Assembly (NCBI GenBank): GCA_003279685.1
Contig: QCHA01000001.1
Span: 62,001 to 126,000 of the forward strand
Origin: Pelagibacteraceae bacterium AG-390-L03
GTDB lineage: Bacteria; Pseudomonadota; Alphaproteobacteria; Pelagibacterales; Pelagibacteraceae
Direction: 5' to 3'
Length of the DNA stretch: 64,000 nt
Position 1 is the stretch's first letter. Each line of letters opens with the position of its first letter. The notes beneath the pieces were generated by a model, which saw only the letters and a program-made list of their open reading frames with translations, had not been told where the DNA came from and searched no databases. Shown here piece after piece: positions 8,623 through 16,859 of the stretch. A program made the translations under genes and the position numbers.

Positions 8623-11145
8623 CTATTTTGGGTCTCCTGGTCCTGGTCCTGGTCCTGGTTCTCCTGGTTGTCCTGGGTTTCCTGGTTGTCCTGGGTTTCC
8701 TGGTTGTCCTGGGTTTCCTGGATTTCCTGGTGCACCTGGTTGACCCATTGCACCTTCTACAGCGCCTCCGATATCTCCCATAGCTCCGCCCATAGCATCA
8801 CCACCCATGGCACCACCCATCATGTCGCCCATGGCATTACCTGGATTACCCATGGCACCTGGTTCACCCATAGCTCCACCCATGTCACCCATGTTTCCAC
8901 CTATTTGTCCTCCTGCTTGACCTGCCATAGCTCCAGCCATTGAGCCTCCCATTACGCCGCCCATTCCTTCTTTCATAGCTCCACCCATGGCTTCACCCAT
9001 AGCTCCATCGCCCATACCTTCCATTCCCATTGCAGCTCCCATTGCATGAGAACCCATTGCTGAGGCAGCAGCTCCTTGAGCAGACATCGCTGCTCCCATT
9101 GCAGCACCTGCTAAACCTGAGCCTGCTTCGTTAGCTGCCATAGCAGCTCCCGCTACTGAACCCATTGCTTTTCCAGGATCAATTCCTGTTCCCATCGCAG
9201 CAGATACTTGTCCTAAATTCATTCCACCTTTCATCATGGAACCGTCCATTGCGCCCTCTAAACCCTCTTTGGGGTTTCCCATGATATCTCCAAGTTTAGC
9301 TCCTTCTGGACCAGCTGCTAAACCCATGCTGGCTGCCATTTCAGGATTCATTTGAGCATTTAAATCCATTTCACCCATTCCTACTAAACCACCACTCATA
9401 GCTGCTAATCCCATGTCACCACCTTCCATTCCCATGGCACCACTTAATTCTTTCATTCCTTCAGCGCCCATTGCTGCCATTGTACCTTGGTTAACCAAAC
9501 CGACTTCCATCATATCGCCCATTTCTCCAACAGACATATTTCCATCTTTTGCCATATTAGCTATACCTTGAACTGCTTTGCTTCCTAATCCTGCAACATT
9601 AGTTGACATAACTGAAGTGATATCTATTCCGGCCACTCCAGCTGCTCCCATACTAGCGACCATACCTGGTGTTAACCCTGTTTGTGCGGCCATGTCTGCC
9701 ATTCCCAATTTATCCATTGTTCCAACATCCATTCCTGTCATATTTGCCATAGCTTCACCCATTTCAGCTTTTTCCATGCCTTGCATAACGTCACCCATCA
9801 TTTGTCCAGATGGAGCGTCACCTGTCAACATAGCCCCCATAGCTGTTGCTGTCATTCCTTTGGGAGGAGCCATTGCACCAGGCAAACCTCCAGCTAAAGA
9901 TGGTTTTGCCATAACCATAGCTCCCATCATCATGCCTGACTCACTAACATTCTCTGGCATTTCTAAAGCCTGTGGTCCAGCTTCTCCCATTTTACTAGCA
10001 AAAGAATCTTTTATTTCTGTACCTTTTTGGAGTGCATTTTTTTCTTTAGGAGCTTTTCCTGATATAGCCTGACTTATCATTCCTACTGTTCCTGACATTG
10101 CGCCTGAAATACCTACTTCTGGATTTGCAAATGCAGTTGATAATGTTTTAGCCATATCTTCCATTCCCATATCAGCCATTGCTTTTCCAATTTCTTTCAT
10201 TCCTTCCACACCTTTCATGCCCTCTGCCATATTTGCCATACCTTGCATTCCGATACTGCCTTCCATGCTTTTCATCATGTCTTCACCCATGCCTTTTGCA
10301 CTCATTGTTGCAACTATAGCGCCTGTCATAGTTTGACCCATTTTTCCCATTGCTTCAGGATTAGCTGCTAAAGTTTCTAGTGCCGCAGTTGCTGCGCCCA
10401 CAGGTAAAGCTTCTAAAGCTCCTGCCATCATTGCAGGATTCATTCCCATCTCAGCAACATTCATGGATGCAAAATTTCCAGTATCAAAATTTGCCATATC
10501 AAAGTTTGCAGTTCCAGTAATAGCTTCCATATCTACCATTCCAGCATTAGCAAGTCCTTCCATCGCAGTACCCATTCCAATTCCTTGAGCATCAAGTGAT
10601 CCCATCATTCCTTTTGCATCAAATCCAGCAGCACCAAGAGCATTCATTTGTCCTGCCATTTTTTGCATAGCAACAACTTTTCCAGCTCCCATTTGTCCAG
10701 CTATACTAGATAAAGCTGCCATTTCTTCTGGCGAAAAATCTTTTTCGAAATCTATTCCTGTCATATCTAGTGCAGTTGGATCAGGAATAGCTCCTAAAGC
10801 CATATCTGTTACTCCTTCAACTAATGACATTGCTTGAACTGCTGAAGTGATATCTCCTTTTGCTAAACTCTCTGTTGCAAATGACATTGCACTTTCCGCT
10901 TGCGCTATTGAAACATCTAAAGCTTTACCAATATCACTTTTAGCTTCACCTAACGCTTCAGTTGCCCCTGCTATATTTTCAGAAACTTTTCCAGCATCTG
11001 AAGCTAATTGATCAGCTGCAGCTTGCGCTGAACTTCCTGCTGCTTCAGAAATTCCTGACATGGAAGTAATATCATTTGCTTTAGCTGTTATATTAAAAAA
11101 TAATAAAAATATTATTAAGTTTTTTACAATAATTTTTCTAATCAT
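8623..11145 (-). CDS. Exported Met/Gly/Ala-rich low-complexity protein with collagen-like C-terminus
   Basis: 840 aa; I do not recognise a known family. A signal peptide (about 1-23, ending ITAKA-ND) is followed by an Ala/Ser-rich helical stretch (about 25-120). Then come some 660 residues dominated by Met, Gly and Ala in short motifs such as MGxAM, GGAMG and AAMG. The last 35 or so residues are collagen-like Gly-X-Y triplets rich in proline (GNPGQP units, ending GPGPGPGDPK). I find no Cys, Trp or Tyr, one His, and no Arg after the signal peptide. It overlaps the 181-aa gene upstream by ATGA and precedes the glycosidase. A fibrous surface layer, adhesin or matrix protein is a guess; repeated methionines might also bind metal or scavenge oxidants. 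Expression of so Met-rich a protein is striking in a SAR11-type cell. Confidence 0.85.
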   Translation of the reverse strand: MIRKIIVKNLIIFLLFFNITAKANDITSMSGISEAAGSSAQAAADQLASDAGKVSENIAGATEALGEAKSDIGKALDVSIAQAESAMSFATESLAKGDITSAVQAMSLVEGVTDMALGAIPDPTALDMTGIDFEKDFSPEEMAALSSIAGQMGAGKVVAMQKMAGQMNALGAAGFDAKGMMGSLDAQGIGMGTAMEGLANAGMVDMEAITGTANFDMANFDTGNFASMNVAEMGMNPAMMAGALEALPVGAATAALETLAANPEAMGKMGQTMTGAIVATMSAKGMGEDMMKSMEGSIGMQGMANMAEGMKGVEGMKEIGKAMADMGMEDMAKTLSTAFANPEVGISGAMSGTVGMISQAISGKAPKEKNALQKGTEIKDSFASKMGEAGPQALEMPENVSESGMMMGAMVMAKPSLAGGLPGAMAPPKGMTATAMGAMLTGDAPSGQMMGDVMQGMEKAEMGEAMANMTGMDVGTMDKLGMADMAAQTGLTPGMVASMGAAGVAGIDITSVMSTNVAGLGSKAVQGIANMAKDGNMSVGEMGDMMEVGLVNQGTMAAMGAEGMKELSGAMGMEGGDMGLAAMSGGLVGMGEMDLNAQMNPEMAASMGLAAGPEGAKLGDIMGNPKEGLEGAMDGSMMKGGMNLGQVSAAMGTGIDPGKAMGSVAGAAMAANEAGSGLAGAAMGAAMSAQGAAASAMGSHAMGAAMGMEGMGDGAMGEAMGGAMKEGMGGVMGGSMAGAMAGQAGGQIGGNMGDMGGAMGEPGAMGNPGNAMGDMMGGAMGGDAMGGAMGDIGGAVEGAMGQPGAPGNPGNPGQPGNPGQPGNPGQPGEPGPGPGPGDPK
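8663..8716 (-). repeat. Three perfect 18-bp tandem repeats encoding (GNPGQP)
   Basis: The plus-strand unit CCTGGTTGTCCTGGGTTT occurs three times head to tail. It encodes the collagen-like Gly-Asn-Pro-Gly-Gln-Pro repeat of the 840-aa protein. A shorter 6-bp run (GGTCCT, Gly-Pro) adjoins it at about 8638-8659. Perfect identity of the copies suggests recent expansion by slippage and possible length variation between strains. Confidence 0.9.
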
Positions 11146-11687
11146 TCAGTTGCCTCTATTTTTTCTTGTGCTTTAATAGTTGCTGCTCTTTGAGCATTAA
11201 CTTTTGCAGTTGCAATTTGTTTTTTTAGATTAGCTAAAACTGCTGCACGTTCAGCTATTTCAGGTGTCAATTTTTTTGCTTTCTTTTTCTTTTTTTTTTT
11301 ATTTTTTTTATAAGCTGCATGAAGCATTTTACCTGTTGCCCAAAATTTCAAAATAGCTTCAGAGGATTTAGCTTTAGGAGAAATATTTAAGCTCATTCTC
11401 ATCGCTTCTCTTCCTTTTTTTAAACCTTCTAAAGTTTCAACTTTTGCTCTCTTATCATTAAGCATCTCGTTAAATAACGCTTCAAAGTAAGCCATATCTC
11501 TTATCATGTGATGTTGATATTTATTGAGTTGTCCTTTTCCTTTAACAAATCTTGCATAAACTTTTTTTCCAGCCTCACCTTGTTTTTGTTTACTTTTAAC
11601 TAAACTCTCATGAAACATTCCTTTAGGGTAATCTATATTTTCATGAATGAATGCGGCAGGTCTCTCATTTTCTGGCCAGTCACCCAT
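11142..11687 (-). CDS. Lys/Ala-rich exported protein of unknown function (start uncertain)
   Basis: 181 aa from the first ordinary ATG. The reading frame stays open to 11837 and the upstream part looks like a signal peptide plus a C-x-x-C motif (see the next entry), so the true protein is probably about 228 aa. Visible parts are a WPENERPAAF segment, a helical middle (KYQHHMIRDMAYFEALFNEM), a run of nine lysines near residue 138 and an Ala-rich helical C-terminus. No family is recognised. The stop overlaps the start of the Met/Gly/Ala protein gene by ATGA, so the two are translationally coupled and likely partners. The basic Lys tract could pair with the acidic, Met-rich partner, but this is speculation. 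Confidence 0.7.
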   Translation of the reverse strand: MGDWPENERPAAFIHENIDYPKGMFHESLVKSKQKQGEAGKKVYARFVKGKGQLNKYQHHMIRDMAYFEALFNEMLNDKRAKVETLEGLKKGREAMRMSLNISPKAKSSEAILKFWATGKMLHAAYKKNKKKKKKKAKKLTPEIAERAAVLANLKKQIATAKVNAQRAATIKAQEKIEATE

Positions 11688-11837
11688 TTTTTCATATTTT
11701 TTACAATAGATGCAATCTTTCTCTTCTTTATCTTTTTTTTTTGCAGCTTCTAAATTGGATGATGATAAAATTATAATTGTAAAAATAATTACAATTTGAA
11801 ATAAAAAATTTAGATATTTAAATTTAACTTCGCCTGG
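11688..11837 (-). other. In-frame upstream extension coding a signal peptide without a normal start codon
   Basis: Upstream of the ATG at 11687 the frame is open for 50 codons after a TAG at 11838-11840. From the GTT at 11828 it reads VKFKYLNFLFQIVIIFTIII, then LSSSNLEA and AKKKDKEEKDCIYCKKYEK. That is a textbook signal peptide (basic start, long hydrophobic core, SNLEA cleavage site) followed by a CxxC. No ATG, GTG, TTG or CTG occurs in frame. A likely promoter (TATAAT on the minus strand at 11889-11894) and an out-of-frame ATG at 11850 lie just upstream. Either a rare start codon is used, or a single indel separates the ATG at 11850 from the rest. Confidence 0.6.
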
Positions 11838-11840
11838 CTA

Positions 11841-11971
11841 AACCTATCATAAGTAAACGTTACACCTAATTGTCGCAGTTAAAAAGCCATTATATACTAG
11901 ATAAATATTGAGTTTTAATTATTTTATTCAATTAATACGTGTATCTAAAAAATGTTAAGATTGTTAATGAA
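11841..11971 (-). promoter_or_regulatory. Intergenic gap with probable promoter for the 181-aa/collagen-like/glycosidase unit
   Basis: These 131 nt lie between the last lyase-like gene and the signal-peptide extension. On the minus strand a perfect TATAAT (complement of 11889-11894) is seen in the context CTAGTATATAATGG. The -35 region is weak. An initiation site near 11882 would give a leader of about 30 nt to the ATG at 11850. I see no strong terminator hairpin here, so readthrough from the upstream nine-gene unit is possible. Confidence 0.5.
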
Positions 11972-12979
11972 TTAAAAAGGTGCTGGACTTCCTTTTCTAT
12001 AACTAAAACTTTTACATTGAGCAGGTTGATTAGGAAATTGTTTACAAAGTGAAACATCTACTACTCCATGAACTTGGGATTGGTTTTTTAGTTGACCTGT
12101 TATTTCATCACAACCATTCCACAATTCATCACAACTATCTGCCTTACCAACATTAGAGTAACGAATTGTTGCATCATTTATCTTTAACCCAGCATTAGTA
12201 GCATCATCCATATGATTTCTATAAGGTCCAAATTTAAATCTTGCACTTGTGGCACCAGCCATCATATCACCAAAATAGCTTGATCTAAGTTTGCCATCGA
12301 TCCATAAATGAAGAAATCCATCTTTGGCCCACTTTGCGTTAATAAGTATATTCACCCACTTTCCTTTTAGTGGAGAATAATTATGGTCTAAATCAACAGC
12401 ATAAGCATCAAAGTAATAAGCTTCAGCCTTTTCATTTTTTTTAACTATATAATTTGGAGTATTAAACATCCATCCAAAGCTATTATTAGATAAGTTAAAA
12501 GAAGGTCCTACAGTCATTTCACCTTTGCCGTATAGCATTTTAAAATCAAATAATGATAAATTATGCTTTGGCGTATTAACATCTTTTGACAAGAAATACC
12601 CTACTCTATACCACTTAGTTTTGCCTTTTTTTGTAGTATGTTTGTAAGGTTCCATAATTTGAAATCTCTGAGCATGACCTGGTTTACCCCATCTATTCCA
12701 ATCATCTTTGTGTCCTTTATCAGAATACTTTAAATTAAATTCAATTCCCTGCTCAGCAACACCCATGTGATCTTCAATTTTATCAAAAAACTTATAAAGA
12801 CCATTTTTATTAGGAGCATTTCTATTATTAAAAACCATTTTATTTTTTGACTGAGCTTTTAAAACATAACGTCCAAAATCTTTCTTCTCCTGCTTTTTCA
12901 TATTTGTATGCCATTTTCCAGCATAAGAAAGTGATGGCAGTAGAAGAAAGGATAAAAAAATAATTAAAGTTTTTTTCAT
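11972..12979 (-). CDS. Exported polysaccharide-lyase-like protein, paralogue 1 (most diverged)
   Basis: 335 aa with signal peptide (1-20, SLSYA-GK). It shares the beta-jelly-roll layout of the next three genes: an early strand with AQRFQIMEPYK, then WYRVGYFLSKD, GKWVNILINAKW, GFLHLWIDGKL and FGPYRNH. This architecture matches the heparin-lyase-I-like polysaccharide lyase family (Pfam Polysacc_lyase, PL13-like). It lacks both landmarks seen in its siblings: the Q-F-H of the cleft is replaced (FDFKMLYG), and the terminal Y-x-D-E-[IV]-R strand reads RYSNVG. It may therefore be a glycan-binding rather than a cutting protein. It carries extra C-terminal cysteines (CDELWNGC, SLCKQFPNQPAQC) suggesting disulfides. 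Start overlaps the previous gene by 4 nt; last gene of the unit. Confidence 0.65.
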   Translation of the reverse strand: MKKTLIIFLSFLLLPSLSYAGKWHTNMKKQEKKDFGRYVLKAQSKNKMVFNNRNAPNKNGLYKFFDKIEDHMGVAEQGIEFNLKYSDKGHKDDWNRWGKPGHAQRFQIMEPYKHTTKKGKTKWYRVGYFLSKDVNTPKHNLSLFDFKMLYGKGEMTVGPSFNLSNNSFGWMFNTPNYIVKKNEKAEAYYFDAYAVDLDHNYSPLKGKWVNILINAKWAKDGFLHLWIDGKLRSSYFGDMMAGATSARFKFGPYRNHMDDATNAGLKINDATIRYSNVGKADSCDELWNGCDEITGQLKNQSQVHGVVDVSLCKQFPNQPAQCKSFSYRKGSPAPF

Positions 12980-13863
12980 TTTTGAATTTCAATTTCTTTA
13001 CAAGAGTATCCTAGATCCTTAAGTTTAAGTTTTTTGCATGACTTTGCTATTCTTATTTCATCATAATAAGCTATTTGGGTTGCATCAGGCTCAGGTGTTC
13101 TGTGTATAAATGATCTATATACGCCAACATGAAATTCTGTCCGCTCTCCTTTGTGTTGGGTTGACCCTTTCCAATGAAATTTCAACTTTCCATTGATCCA
13201 AATTTTAAAAAAACCATCTTTTTTATATGTCCACTTCGTATTAACCAAAATATCATTCCATTTACCGTGCATGTCTGTCTTATCTAATAATTTTATTGGA
13301 ATATTATTTCCTCCGACATATCTATCAACTTCAATCCAATAACCTCCAGCATCTTTTTTTGACTTATTAAACTGATTTTCAAAAGCAAAAGCTGGGGGAT
13401 AATCACCATCATTATGAAATTGAGCCAACATTGTTTTAGCAGGATAAATTATTTTATAATCGTCTGGTAGATATAAAGACCAAGCTGACCATGTAGTTTT
13501 TTTATTAACACAACATATTAATAACTCAACTCTTTCTCTATTATTTCTTGAGTCCCAGCCCCATCCGTCTCCATCTCTAACTTCAAATCGTAGTGACTGT
13601 TTACCAAATCTAACTGGATGATTATCTGACTTATTTACTATTTTAACAACATGTTTTCTAGAATCTTTATCTGAGTCTAAAATTTTTTTATTTGTTACTC
13701 TCCAATTATTAGGTTTATTATCTTCTCCTCTATCTATTACTTTTTTAAATCCTTGAACTATATCTTTATTCTTTTTGATTTCTTTAAGGACTTCTTCGAC
13801 ACCAGCAAAACTAATATTGCCCCAAACTAAAAATAAAATGATAGTTGTTAAAATTTTTTTCAA
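12976..13863 (-). CDS. Exported polysaccharide lyase family protein, paralogue 2 (heparin lyase I-like)
   Basis: 295 aa; signal peptide 1-20 (ISFA-GV). Characteristic strands in order are RFGKQSLRFEVRDGDGWGWD, NNRERVEL (about 107-114), WSAWSLYLPDDY, LAQFHNDGDYPP with Gln148 and His150, GKWNDILVNTKW, GFFKIWINGKL, FHVGVYRS and AYYDEIRIAKSC. These fit the heparin-lyase-I-like polysaccharide lyase family, which cleaves uronic-acid-containing glycans by beta-elimination. The retained Gln/His in the cleft and the closing YYDEIR suggest it is one of the two catalytically competent copies. ATGA overlaps join it to both neighbours. Substrate is unknown. Confidence 0.75.
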   Translation of the reverse strand: MKKILTTIILFLVWGNISFAGVEEVLKEIKKNKDIVQGFKKVIDRGEDNKPNNWRVTNKKILDSDKDSRKHVVKIVNKSDNHPVRFGKQSLRFEVRDGDGWGWDSRNNRERVELLICCVNKKTTWSAWSLYLPDDYKIIYPAKTMLAQFHNDGDYPPAFAFENQFNKSKKDAGGYWIEVDRYVGGNNIPIKLLDKTDMHGKWNDILVNTKWTYKKDGFFKIWINGKLKFHWKGSTQHKGERTEFHVGVYRSFIHRTPEPDATQIAYYDEIRIAKSCKKLKLKDLGYSCKEIEIQK

Positions 13864-14795
13864 TTAATTACTCCAACTTTATCCTTGGTTTTGCCCCTTC
13901 TAACTTCATCAAAATAAATTACGGTCGTTGGAACTTTATCTAACTCATAATAGCTTTTACATTTTTTATAAATATTTATTGAAGTTTTGTGTCCTGGATA
14001 CTTTTTTTTTTGTAATCTTTGTAAAGCTTTATACTCTTTGGCAGAGATTTTTCCTTTTTCATCAAAACATTTTTCTATTTTATCAACATTTATATAATTC
14101 AAATATCTAGTAATTCCAGTTCTATAAACACCAAACTTTTGATAGACTTTACTTTTTGATTTTGTAGGTCCCACATAATCATATTTTAGTTCGTTATTAA
14201 TCCAAATTTTAAAAAAACCATCTTTTTTTTTGGTCCACTTAGCGTTTATTAATACATCAAACCATTTACCCAATACTTCTTCATTTGAAAGTAAGTTACG
14301 CTGGTTATAATCTTCATCTTTGTCTGTTATTGTTCTAACAATCGAGTATCCATCTTTTAGTTCTTTAAACATAAAAATTGGATTTCCTTCCTTTTGATGA
14401 AATTGACCAAAAGCATTACTTAGAGGATATAAATTTTTATGATCTTTTGGAAAATATATTGACCATGAAAACCAATACTCACCTTTAGTCATGTGACTTT
14501 GACCTCCACTTAATTCATGTCGTTCTCTATCATTTTTACAATCACTCCATCCTGTATCTCTTCCACAATCGCCTTGTCTTACTTCAAATCTAATTGATTG
14601 ATTGCCTGCTCTAACTGGATGACCCTCATCTTTATTAACTATTTGATACCCGTATTTTTTATAATATTTACCAGTTAAGCTCTTATAGAATTTAGAGCCT
14701 GAGGATACATCTTTAGGAAGTTTTACTATTTTTGCCGCAAAACTATTTCCACTTAATAGCAAGCTAAGAAACAGAATACCTAAAAAATTTTTCAT
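13860..14795 (-). CDS. Exported polysaccharide lyase family protein, paralogue 3 (heparin lyase I-like)
   Basis: 311 aa; signal peptide 1-20 (NSFA-AK), similar to that of paralogue 4, which supports tandem duplication. Landmarks are RAGNQSIRFEVRQGDC, NDRERHELSGG (about 88-98), WFSWSIYFPKDHK, FGQFHQKEGNP with Gln131 and His133, GKWFDVLINAKW, GFFKIWINNEL, FGVYRTG and VIYFDEVRRG. It keeps every landmark of paralogue 2, so it is a candidate active lyase. An insertion of about 30 residues rich in Lys and Tyr precedes the final strand. It starts 10 nt behind paralogue 4 and overlaps paralogue 2 by 4 nt. Confidence 0.75.
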   Translation of the reverse strand: MKNFLGILFLSLLLSGNSFAAKIVKLPKDVSSGSKFYKSLTGKYYKKYGYQIVNKDEGHPVRAGNQSIRFEVRQGDCGRDTGWSDCKNDRERHELSGGQSHMTKGEYWFSWSIYFPKDHKNLYPLSNAFGQFHQKEGNPIFMFKELKDGYSIVRTITDKDEDYNQRNLLSNEEVLGKWFDVLINAKWTKKKDGFFKIWINNELKYDYVGPTKSKSKVYQKFGVYRTGITRYLNYINVDKIEKCFDEKGKISAKEYKALQRLQKKKYPGHKTSINIYKKCKSYYELDKVPTTVIYFDEVRRGKTKDKVGVIN

Positions 14796-14805
14796 TTATA
14801 CAAAT

Positions 14806-15720
14806 TTAATCAACTGGTTTATTTTGCTTGTTAATATTAACTTCATCTTTAGCTTCACCTACTCTAATTTCATCATAATAAATTGTTGCAGTAGGAATTT
14901 TGACCTCCCAATCAATTTTAAAAGGATAGGTTATAACTGTTTCACCTCCATCAGGATCATCAAAATATTTAATTTTTTTTTGTTTCCAATTTTTATTATT
15001 GTTCTTTAGCCATTTTCCAACATTAGGTCTATAGATACCATATCTAAAAGTGAGTTTACCTGCTGAGTTTCCCATATTTGAATTTGATTCTTTAAATGTT
15101 TTTTTTTTAACTAATGGGTATTTATGTGAACAAGAATCTATATTTTCCCCATTTATCCAAGTTTCAAAAAATTTGAATTTTTTATCCTGAGATTTTTCTT
15201 TAGCATAGTCTGTTTTAATTATTATATCGGTCCATTCTCCCTTTTTGAAATTGCCACAATATAACTTTTTTTTAACAAGGCTATGATTCACTCTGATATG
15301 AAATCCTGCACCTCTAGTATACATTTCCCATATAGGCATACCAACACCTTTCATTTTGACTTGCCCTATTAACATTTTACTACCTACCCAACTCATCTCA
15401 AAGTCTTTAGGAAAAAAAATACTCCAAGCATAGTAAACACTATTTCCTGGTTTTTTTTTTGATTTATGAGAAAGTTTTAATTCTCTTTCTGTCCTTTGAG
15501 CTGACCATTTACAGTCTTGTTTGTTGCATGACCCGTGAGATAATATAAATTTTTGTGATTGTTCTCCATCTCTAATAACATCCTTATTCACCATAAAATG
15601 TTCTTTTGTAGGTTTAGCTGTTAAGTGATGATTTTTAGTTTTTTTAATTGTTATGTCTATTGCATGAGAATTTGAACTTAACAAAAATCCAAGAATAAAA
15701 ATCCCTAAAATTTTTTTCAT
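14806..15720 (-). CDS. Exported polysaccharide-lyase-like protein, paralogue 4
   Basis: 304 aa; signal peptide 1-20 (NSHA-ID). It follows the family pattern: RDGEQSQKFILSHGSC, QRTERELKLSH, YYAWSIFFPKDFE, LIGQVKMKGVGMP, GEWTDIIIKTDY, FETWINGENI, FRYGIYRPNV and TIYYDEIRVGEAKDEV. The cleft motif seen as Q-F-H in paralogues 2 and 3 is Q120-V-K122 here, so the likely catalytic His is gone while the scaffold and the YYDEIR strand remain. A substrate-binding or altered-specificity role is plausible. It overlaps the serine-hydrolase stop by 4 nt. Confidence 0.68.
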   Translation of the reverse strand: MKKILGIFILGFLLSSNSHAIDITIKKTKNHHLTAKPTKEHFMVNKDVIRDGEQSQKFILSHGSCNKQDCKWSAQRTERELKLSHKSKKKPGNSVYYAWSIFFPKDFEMSWVGSKMLIGQVKMKGVGMPIWEMYTRGAGFHIRVNHSLVKKKLYCGNFKKGEWTDIIIKTDYAKEKSQDKKFKFFETWINGENIDSCSHKYPLVKKKTFKESNSNMGNSAGKLTFRYGIYRPNVGKWLKNNNKNWKQKKIKYFDDPDGGETVITYPFKIDWEVKIPTATIYYDEIRVGEAKDEVNINKQNKPVD

Positions 15721-16859
15721 TTACCTTTTTTAATTACAGAATGAACAATTTTTTTCCAATTGTAGTTTTTGTAAAGTGAATTAACGACAACTATTCTTTT
15801 ATTATCTAAATCAATCAAAATTTGCTGACCAGCAAATCCACTCATTCCTATAATTTTTCTAGTTTTTTTAATTCCAAAAATATCAAAGTGGAATTGACCA
15901 CCATAACTTTTTGTATAAAGTCCAACATCATCTGCTTCTTTTGTATTATCTTTCTTTTTAACTCTATTTTCGTAAATGGTTTTTAAATATTTACCAGCAC
16001 ATGTATCATTGTGCCAATCATCCATGATTGCTTTTGCTATTCTTAAATAATCATATCTATTTGCATAAAAAGAATATCTTGCTGAAATAAAATCTGTTCT
16101 TAAATACTTTTTTGATCTTTGAAGGTAAACACTTTTTTTTACCCCCACATGTTTATTGTAAACTTTGTTTAATAACTTTTCCCAATCATCACCTGTTTTA
16201 AATTTGACATAGTTCAAGATAACATTCGTTGTCAAAGCACTGTAGTTGTAAATTAGTTTACTTTTTTCAGCACCCCTCAGGTATTCATTCATTACTTTCA
16301 TTAACCCAATTACATTCACATTTTCATTCATTGGACCTTTTATTCTATTATCTGAGCCAACATTTCTTCTATCACCAACCCATTTTTGATCTCCAGCTTT
16401 CATATTTAAAAGGTCAAGTAATATTGAGTCCTCGTAAAGTGTATTTTGAATTAAAGGCCAATCATTTAATTTTACATTAACACTATCGATATAACCCTCA
16501 CAAATAGCATGTCCTGTTATATAGGATGTTAAACTTTTACCCATTGAGTGTGATGGTAGTAAACCATCAATTATTTTATCACCTTCAACAGATGTTGGTA
16601 TATCAGACTCATCAATCACTATTTGATCATTTTCAAATAGTAGGTAACTAATAATTCCAGTTTCTTTATTATTTTTAAATTCTTTTAAAACATTCTTGTC
16701 TTGTCTTAAGTTTGATTGAAACTTGTAATGATTTTCTGATCCTTTAATCTCCCATCCTTTGTAAGCTAAAAGTGGATAGTCCCAACTATTTTTATTTTTT
16801 TTGGCGTAAGCCGTACTTGAAATGATAAATATAAAAAAAATTATTAATAATTTTTTCAT
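15717..16859 (-). CDS. Exported serine hydrolase, class C beta-lactamase/esterase fold
   Basis: 380 aa; signal peptide 1-19 (STAYA-KK). The S-x-x-K active-site motif is Ser105-Met-Gly-Lys108 (LPSHSMGKSL). The second motif is YNYSALTTN, where Tyr takes the place of the class C Y-x-N. The third box is GMSGFAGQ. This is the beta-lactamase-related serine hydrolase family (EstB/AmpC fold), whose members are esterases, peptidases or transesterases. In this glycan-like operon a role in removing acyl groups from polysaccharide is reasonable but not shown. It abuts DUF1501-A (1-nt overlap) and overlaps lyase paralogue 4. A penicillin-binding function is possible but unlikely given the neighbours. Confidence 0.8.
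   Translation of the reverse strand: MKKLLIIFFIFIISSTAYAKKNKNSWDYPLLAYKGWEIKGSENHYKFQSNLRQDKNVLKEFKNNKETGIISYLLFENDQIVIDESDIPTSVEGDKIIDGLLPSHSMGKSLTSYITGHAICEGYIDSVNVKLNDWPLIQNTLYEDSILLDLLNMKAGDQKWVGDRRNVGSDNRIKGPMNENVNVIGLMKVMNEYLRGAEKSKLIYNYSALTTNVILNYVKFKTGDDWEKLLNKVYNKHVGVKKSVYLQRSKKYLRTDFISARYSFYANRYDYLRIAKAIMDDWHNDTCAGKYLKTIYENRVKKKDNTKEADDVGLYTKSYGGQFHFDIFGIKKTRKIIGMSGFAGQQILIDLDNKRIVVVNSLYKNYNWKKIVHSVIKKGK

Noticed and set aside
8663-8716. 18-bp repeats as a CRISPR or satellite
   Set aside because: No spacers, and the units are in frame and code Gly-X-Y; no cas genes in the window.
8668-8943. Plus-strand ORF with WVSWLSW repeats
   Set aside because: It is the antisense reading of the collagen-like repeat; its periodicity comes from that gene and it has no signal, ribosome site or family.
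9578-10072. Plus-strand 164-aa ORF rich in Ile/Pro/Ala
   Set aside because: Antisense of the Met/Gly/Ala gene; long only because CAT/GCC-rich antisense codons lack stops.
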